64,000 bases of DNA from Alteromonas sp. V450 (GTDB taxonomy: Bacteria > Pseudomonadota > Gammaproteobacteria > Enterobacterales > Alteromonadaceae), in assembly GCF_001885075.1 (NCBI RefSeq), contig NZ_MODU01000004.1, forward strand, positions 1,178,001-1,242,000, given 5' to 3'. Positions within the stretch are counted from its first letter, which is position 1. Every line of letters starts with the position of its first letter. Of this stretch, positions 58,931-64,000 are shown piece after piece. Under the pieces are notes generated by a model that was not told where the DNA came from, ran no database searches, and saw only the letters and a program-made list of their open reading frames with translations. The position numbers were made by a program, and so were the translations under genes.

Positions 58931-58936
58931 ATTATA
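58931..58936 (-). promoter_or_regulatory. Possible -10 element of the TonB-receptor promoter
   Basis: A perfect TATAAT on the minus strand lies about 55 bases before the receptor start. The corresponding -35 (TTTTTG, 17 bases further up) is poor, so an activator may be needed. Confidence 0.4.
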
Positions 58937-59137
58937 ATTAGTTTCCCTGGATGCAAAAAGTACCCCTTGTAACAAAGTGAACTTTTCACACGTTGAAATT
59001 AGCACAAGCCCACACTTGTGTAAAGACATGTAAAGACGATAAACAATAAACCAAGTTACTGATTATTGGGGAAATTTTTATTTTTTCGACAAAGAGCGTC
59101 TGAAGCTATTACAATTTGTTACAACTTTGGTCAACAA

Positions 59138-61474
59138 TTACACTGAACTTTTAAGCAACTTTTCGAACCTTTGCCTGTTTACCGGTTTAGAGAAAAAATA
59201 GCCTTGACCATAATCACATCCCATTTTCTTCAATATAGTTAGTTGCTCTTGACTCTCTATTCCTTCAGCAACGACTTTTATTCCCAACTTCTTGGCCATA
59301 ACGATGATGGCTTCACACAGTACTTTGTCATTGCTCACATCTGTCATACTTTGTACAAAACTTTTATCAATTTTAATGACGTCGGTGGGATATTTCTTGA
59401 GATAAGAAATAGAAGAATACCCCGTTCCAAAGTCATCTAATGCGATCCCTACTCCCGCCTGCCGAAATTGATAAAGCTTGTTCGCTACATGTACATTTGC
59501 ACCCATGAAAAGGTTTTCGGTTATTTCTAACAGCACTGCGTCAGGTGTTAAGCCTATATCTAACAAATAGTTGAGCCAGAATGTAATATCTGATTCAGAG
59601 CTATTGTATTGGCATGGAGACGTGTTGATAGTTAGCTGTAGATTTTCAGTGTATTTCTTGCGCCATAAGAGCGCGTCTTGACAGACTTGTTCAAAAACCC
59701 AGTTACTAATATCCAAAATTAGCCCAGATTCTTCAGCCAGCGGAATAAAGTCATCTGGGCTGATGAGTCCGTCTAACGGATGTTGCCAACGAATAAGCGC
59801 TTCTGCTTTTACTATTTTGTTCGTTTCTAGGTCGATTATAGGCTGATATTCGATAAAAAACTGTTTGGCAGATAATGCTTCACGCAAGTCACTCAATACA
59901 CGTATACGCTTCATCGCGTCATCTTGCATTGACTTTGTATAGTAATGATAACTATTTTTTCCCTGCGCTTTAGCGCCATACATCGCTTGGTCTGAATTCT
60001 TTAACAAACTTGAAATGTCCGAACCATCGTTTGGATAAAGTGAAATACCGATGCTGGTACTACTATGAATAAGTTGATGTTGAATAGAATATGGCTCAGA
60101 CACCGTTTTCAGCAGGCTCTGTACCAATGCCTCAAGTGAATAGGCATCGGTAACTCCCCCTACAATAATGACAAATTCATCGCCACCAAGCCTAGCAACA
60201 GTGTCTTCTTCCTTTAAGATTGTTTTGATTCTTCTAGAACACTCGATTAGGAGTTCATCACCGGCTCCGTGGCCTAGTGAATCATTCACATCCTTAAAAT
60301 TATCAAGGTCTAAAAACAAAACGGCAACCTTGTTACGCTCTCTATCTGCCACTTTCAATGCTTGATTCAGGTGGTCTTCCATAAGGTTTCTATTCGGAAG
60401 ACCGGTCAATGTATCAAAATTGGCTTGTCGCCAGATGAGTGCATTAGCGCGCTCTCGTTCGATCGCTATGCTCGCAATATGCGCAAACTGCTCAATCTGA
60501 AAAATTGCTTCTGCGCTTGGGCTTGATATACGGTCATGATAAATAGCAAATGTCCCTAAAACTTGGCCGTCTGCCCCTCTAATCGGTTGCGACCAACACG
60601 AGGCGAGCTGCGCTTGGGCAGCCACTGATTTCCAACCAGACCAATATGGATGCGTTTGAATATCATCTACGATGGTAAGTGCGTTGGTGAACGCGGTGTT
60701 CCCACATGAGCCGACGCCAGCGCCAATCTCGACGCCATCTATAGCGTCATTATAAAACGCAGGCAAAGATGGTGCAGCCCCCATCACCAGGCGATTTCCC
60801 TCTAAAAGCAATACGCTACACTTTCGGCCTTCGTACTCACGCTCAACTGCATTAACAATATCCGTTAATATGTTTTCAAGCGAAACTGAGATAACGATCT
60901 TTTCAAGTATGTCACTTCTAACTCTTGCTAATTTCTGCGCTTCCTCAAGCTGTTTGCGAATACACGTTAAACCTTTATTCGTTTGTAAAATTTGATCTCT
61001 AGCCAGTTCAGACTCTACAAGCGCCCCAAGGTCCCTCAGAGGGTTTTCATGTTCGTTAACGATGGCTTTTTCGCTTCTATCGAATGCGCAGAGCATTCCA
61101 ATAACGCGGTGATCCAAATAAAGTTTAATTGCTGAAAAAAATACAATATCAGGTATACAGCTTATTAGTGGAATATTATCAAACCGCACGTCGCGATTTA
61201 CGTTGTTAACAGATAAGAAATTATCTTCTATACGGTCGAAAGCATGGAAGGCTTCTATGATCGCACTCTCAGTTAACTCGAAATTACCACTAGACTTAAC
61301 CCATTTTCCTGTCGCATCAACAACAAACAAAGCGGCGTTTTCACAATCTAGTGTTTGCTTCGCAAGCCTTATAATACGGTCTAAACACCCTACTGTTTCA
61401 GGCGCCAAATTACCTAAGCCGCTAAGCGTATTTAATTCCTTCTTTTCATTAGGCGAATGTGGAGGGTAAATCAA
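59138..61474 (-). CDS. GAF-GAF-GGDEF-EAL signalling protein
   Basis: The 778-residue cytoplasmic protein has two GAF sensor domains (about 25-155 and 195-345), a GGDEF domain with intact GGDEF (430-434) and an EAL domain with the signature E558-A-L and DDFGTGYSS. It may both make and break c-di-GMP. The inhibitory RxxD site five residues before GGDEF reads KEED, so product inhibition is probably lost. There is no membrane span. The start is TTG with AGAGG five bases upstream. It is upstream of the TonB-receptor gene on the same strand but 260 bases away. Confidence 0.92.
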   Translation of the reverse strand: MIYPPHSPNEKKELNTLSGLGNLAPETVGCLDRIIRLAKQTLDCENAALFVVDATGKWVKSSGNFELTESAIIEAFHAFDRIEDNFLSVNNVNRDVRFDNIPLISCIPDIVFFSAIKLYLDHRVIGMLCAFDRSEKAIVNEHENPLRDLGALVESELARDQILQTNKGLTCIRKQLEEAQKLARVRSDILEKIVISVSLENILTDIVNAVEREYEGRKCSVLLLEGNRLVMGAAPSLPAFYNDAIDGVEIGAGVGSCGNTAFTNALTIVDDIQTHPYWSGWKSVAAQAQLASCWSQPIRGADGQVLGTFAIYHDRISSPSAEAIFQIEQFAHIASIAIERERANALIWRQANFDTLTGLPNRNLMEDHLNQALKVADRERNKVAVLFLDLDNFKDVNDSLGHGAGDELLIECSRRIKTILKEEDTVARLGGDEFVIIVGGVTDAYSLEALVQSLLKTVSEPYSIQHQLIHSSTSIGISLYPNDGSDISSLLKNSDQAMYGAKAQGKNSYHYYTKSMQDDAMKRIRVLSDLREALSAKQFFIEYQPIIDLETNKIVKAEALIRWQHPLDGLISPDDFIPLAEESGLILDISNWVFEQVCQDALLWRKKYTENLQLTINTSPCQYNSSESDITFWLNYLLDIGLTPDAVLLEITENLFMGANVHVANKLYQFRQAGVGIALDDFGTGYSSISYLKKYPTDVIKIDKSFVQSMTDVSNDKVLCEAIIVMAKKLGIKVVAEGIESQEQLTILKKMGCDYGQGYFFSKPVNRQRFEKLLKSSV

Positions 61475-61564
61475 TAGAACCTCTGACTAATCCGTATTTC
61501 TCCCCCATTATTAGACAAAGTGAATACATTTTATAGTATAAATTTTTACAAAAAGAATTAAGCA

Positions 61565-62449
61565 CTAGTTTTTTGTTTTTGATTTTATGGTCAGAGATAT
61601 TCCACCTAAGGTCACTAGTGACGCAATCACTATTTGCAACGTTAACTTTTCGCTTAATATGATCCACCCCATAAATGTGGCGATGACCGGAACGCTAAGC
61701 TGAATAGTAGCAGCTGTACTGGATGTTAATAACGGTAACACTGAATACCAAATAGCATAGCCACACGCGGAGGCGAACACGCCTGAGAGAAGCGCCAACG
61801 TAAGGCCATTGATATCGTAACTCAGTGAAAGTGTGTTCGTAACGAATAGTATAATTAGCATCAGTGCACACAATACGCCTGCATAAACAAAATTGCCGGC
61901 AGTGGTTATCAACGCATATTTACTTTTCTTACCCTCGATGGAATAAATGCCCCATGCAATTCCCGCTAACACCATCATGACCGCAGAACCTAAAGGTGGT
62001 GTAGTCGTGCTTGGAAACAAAAGTATAATGAGGCCCACAAACGCAATAGCTATCCCTACAGACTGAATACTGCCAAATGCTTCTCCCTTCATTTTTCCAG
62101 CACTTAACATGGTTAATTGAACAGAGCCGAATAACAGTAGTGCACCAGCGCCTGTGGACATATTGATGTAAGCGAAAGAAAACAGCGCAGCATACGCGAA
62201 AAGCGATATGCCTCCTACAACACTCGCACCTCTTTGCAACAAATCAATGGTAGAAAGACCTTTATTTTTTGCGAATTGTCTGTAAAAAATAAAAGATAAA
62301 ATTAGCAGCGCCCACGCACCACCCGCAATGCGCGCTACAGTAAAGCTTACTGGATCAACATCAGTGTGCACCAATGCCATACGGCATAAAAGCGAGTTAG
62401 CGGCAAATGCAAACATTGCTAATGTAACAAGTGAAATAGTCTTTAACAC
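61565..62449 (-). CDS. EamA/DMT-family transporter
   Basis: The product of 294 residues has about ten membrane spans in two EamA repeats, with GTVARIAGGAWALL-like and AGIAWGIYSIEGKK segments and ITLGGISLTIK at the end. The substrate (amino acid, metabolite or drug) is unknown. I choose a GTG start at 62449 with AAAGG six bases upstream; the frame runs on to an ATG at 62536, but that codon lies inside the purC terminator hairpin. Confidence 0.85.
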   Translation of the reverse strand: MLKTISLVTLAMFAFAANSLLCRMALVHTDVDPVSFTVARIAGGAWALLILSFIFYRQFAKNKGLSTIDLLQRGASVVGGISLFAYAALFSFAYINMSTGAGALLLFGSVQLTMLSAGKMKGEAFGSIQSVGIAIAFVGLIILLFPSTTTPPLGSAVMMVLAGIAWGIYSIEGKKSKYALITTAGNFVYAGVLCALMLIILFVTNTLSLSYDINGLTLALLSGVFASACGYAIWYSVLPLLTSSTAATIQLSVPVIATFMGWIILSEKLTLQIVIASLVTLGGISLTIKSKTKN

Positions 62450-62533
62450 ATCATGCCTTTTTACGTTAACCCCGTTATTGAATATCGTTGAGCGTAAAAT
62501 TTGATTGCAATTAATAGTATGGTTTTGAAAAAA

Positions 62534-62563
62534 CAAAAAAGAGGACGTATAAGTCCTCTTTTA
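62534..62563 (-). terminator. Rho-independent terminator of purC
   Basis: On the minus strand AAAAGAGGAC pairs with GTCCTCTTTT around a six-base loop and continues into T, about 20 bases after the purC stop. Confidence 0.9.
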
Positions 62564-62582
62564 ATGATTCAAAACTACCGTA

Positions 62583-63296
62583 TTACAGCGATAAGCCTAA
62601 ACGTTCAGCCACTTCGATGTATGTTTCAACAACGGATCCAAGCCCCTGCCTGAAACGGTCTTTATCCATTTTTTTGCGCGTTTCTTTATCCCATAGACGA
62701 CAGCCGTCTGGAGTGAATTCATCGCCTAAAACTATGTTGCCCGCTTTATCGACACCAAACTCAAGTTTATAGTCAACCAGCAACATACCCGCCGCATCGA
62801 ACAATGCTTTTAGCACATTGTTTACTTTAAACGTTAGCGATTTCATCTCCGCAATTTGCGCCTCGGTTGCCCAACCAAATGACAAAATATGAAAGTCATT
62901 TACCATCGGGTCGTGAAGCGCGTCGTTTTTGAGAAAAAATTCAAAAATCGGTGGATTGAGTTCTTTGCCTTCCTCGACACCAAGTCTTCTAACTAAAGAG
63001 CCAGCAGATAAATTTCTCACCACACACTCGACCGGTATCATATCAAGCTTTTTAACTAACGACTCAGTATCAGAAACCAGCGCCTCAACCTGTGTTGCAA
63101 TACCAGCTTCCTCAAGTTTTGTCATGATAAAGTGGTTAAATTTATTGTTTACTTCACCTTTTCGGTCAAGTTGCTCAATCTTCTCACCGTCAAACGCTGA
63201 GGTGTCGTTTCTAAAGTGAAGTATCAGCTTATCACTATCATCAGTGTGATAAACCGTTTTTGCCTTACCACGGTAAAGTTCGTCGCGTTTTTCCAT
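62583..63296 (-). CDS. purC: Phosphoribosylaminoimidazole-succinocarboxamide (SAICAR) synthase
   Basis: PurC joins aspartate to CAIR in purine synthesis. The 237-residue product starts [39 protein letters not shown] and has [19 protein letters not shown] and [14 protein letters not shown], all diagnostic. It is 12 bases after bamC, the same pair as in E. coli. Confidence 0.98.
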   Translation of the reverse strand: MEKRDELYRGKAKTVYHTDDSDKLILHFRNDTSAFDGEKIEQLDRKGEVNNKFNHFIMTKLEEAGIATQVEALVSDTESLVKKLDMIPVECVVRNLSAGSLVRRLGVEEGKELNPPIFEFFLKNDALHDPMVNDFHILSFGWATEAQIAEMKSLTFKVNNVLKALFDAAGMLLVDYKLEFGVDKAGNIVLGDEFTPDGCRLWDKETRKKMDKDRFRQGLGSVVETYIEVAERLGLSL

Positions 63297-63308
63297 TCTC
63301 AGTCTCAG

Positions 63309-64000
63309 TTATATATCAAGGTTATCTTCTGACATGACCTCAGCAAATGCACTATAAAGGTCGGAAACTTGATTTGCCTCAAACGGTTTACTTTCATTAT
63401 CCATAAAAGTGATAGATGTGCGCTCTACACCCGCTTTAGCAACTTTTAAGCGATAATCGCCTTTCTTCAAAAGTGCGTCTTCGCTTGAAAACAAGCCGTC
63501 CCACCAGCTAGCATCGCTACCTCGATAGGTGACAAACAAAAGTCCGTTAGACTTATCTAAATCTTTAACGTCAAATCCAAGCTTACGCAAAACAAGTAAT
63601 GTTCGAGGCCAGGCTACATCGTACTTTGCTTCAACTAAATAAGCGGAGTCTCCATTGTCGTTGAAACCCATTTCAGTATTGATACCTTTTCTGATACGCG
63701 CAATACGTCGCGTTTCAGCAAGCTGAATTTGATATTCGTAGTGTCCAATAACCTGATTGAGTACTTCCACTTCTTCTCGGTGCATTTGCATTGCGTTCAG
63801 TTCAGAAGTTGATTTACCCCGTGTATTCTGCTTGTAGTCTTTAAGGTGAACGGTAAGCGCAGCGCTTCGTCCGTGGGGTTTAACATCAAGGTTAAATTCA
63901 AAACGTCGTGAAATCTCAGTCTCTTCACTTGAAAACTTATACCACGCGGTATCCACTTCTTTTTTAACGCTTATCCAATCAGTGAGGAGCGTTTTGTCTT
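63309..64000 (-). CDS. bamC: Outer-membrane assembly lipoprotein BamC, C-terminal part (runs off the window)
   Basis: The coding frame continues unbroken to the window edge, so the N-terminus and lipobox are missing. The visible 230 residues include TLLTDWISVKKEVDTAWYKFSS, then the linker and the second helix-grip domain with YDVAWPRTLLVLRKLGFDVKDLDKSNGLLFVTYRG and GDYRLKVAKAGVERTSITFMD. BamC is an accessory part of the BAM complex. The location directly upstream of purC supports the call. Confidence 0.9.
   Translation of the reverse strand, partial: DKTLLTDWISVKKEVDTAWYKFSSEETEISRRFEFNLDVKPHGRSAALTVHLKDYKQNTRGKSTSELNAMQMHREEVEVLNQVIGHYEYQIQLAETRRIARIRKGINTEMGFNDNGDSAYLVEAKYDVAWPRTLLVLRKLGFDVKDLDKSNGLLFVTYRGSDASWWDGLFSSEDALLKKGDYRLKVAKAGVERTSITFMDNESKPFEANQVSDLYSAFAEVMSEDNLDI

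Noticed and set aside
61475..61667. Open frame of 72 codons between the GGDEF-EAL and EamA genes
   Set aside because: It overlaps the 3' end of the transporter gene in another frame, has no ribosome site and no recognisable content.

Overview
The window reads as an unbroken piece of chromosome from a marine gammaproteobacterium, most likely Alteromonas or a close relative in the Alteromonadales. That placement is an inference: many blocks keep the Escherichia coli gene order, the GC content looks intermediate, the gene set is typical of marine heterotrophs (a large TonB-dependent receptor with an S9 peptidase, ovothiol synthesis, an AlkB-type hydroxylase), and the proteins resemble gammaproteobacterial families. 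No database search was possible. I see no phage, insertion sequence, CRISPR array or replication origin.

Layout. 1-7 kb: start of tpx, a DTW-type tRNA uridine modification enzyme (tapT), a serine-hydrolase lipoprotein followed by a two-component pair, a membrane protein, an S41 peptidase and a small outer-membrane barrel. 7.3-11 kb: tRNA-Gly/Cys/Leu, pgsA, uvrC and uvrY, the same order as E. coli uvrY-uvrC-pgsA-glyW-cysT-leuZ. 11.2-16 kb: a pirin and an ovothiol locus (ovoA plus a PLP C-S lyase that is a good ovoB candidate). 16-19 kb: two tandem tRNA-Ser(UGA) genes with duplicated promoters and terminators, a YccA/BI-1 protein and tusDCBE. 19-27 kb: a host-attachment-family protein, an SRAP protein and the ftsK-lolA-rarA-crcB-serS run. 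27.6-29.4 kb: lrp divergent from alanine dehydrogenase. 29.6-42.6 kb: a long leftward housekeeping block (gyrA, serC-aroA, cmk, rpsA, ihfB, a large PilZ protein, lapAB, pyrF). 42.9-48 kb: ubiG and nrdA-nrdB-yfaE. 48-52.7 kb: a more accessory stretch with an SDR enzyme, an AraC regulator divergent from an AlkB-like hydroxylase, and an Old Yellow Enzyme homologue. 53-62.5 kb: a secreted hypothetical protein, an S9 peptidase, a TonB-dependent receptor, a GAF-GGDEF-EAL protein and an EamA transporter. The window ends in purC and bamC (bamC runs off the edge).

The main points worth a second look are: (1) two equivalent NrdR-box pairs, each with 32-bp phasing over its own -35/-10, about 200 bp apart ahead of nrdA; (2) the ovoA/PLP-lyase pair; (3) three helically phased AATGACC direct repeats between the AraC regulator and the alkB-like gene; (4) the duplicated, independently promoted tRNA-Ser(UGA) units; (5) a 781-residue PilZ protein of unknown function sitting between ihfB and lapA. 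Most of the rest is ordinary core genome. I found no system that I could defend as wholly undescribed.
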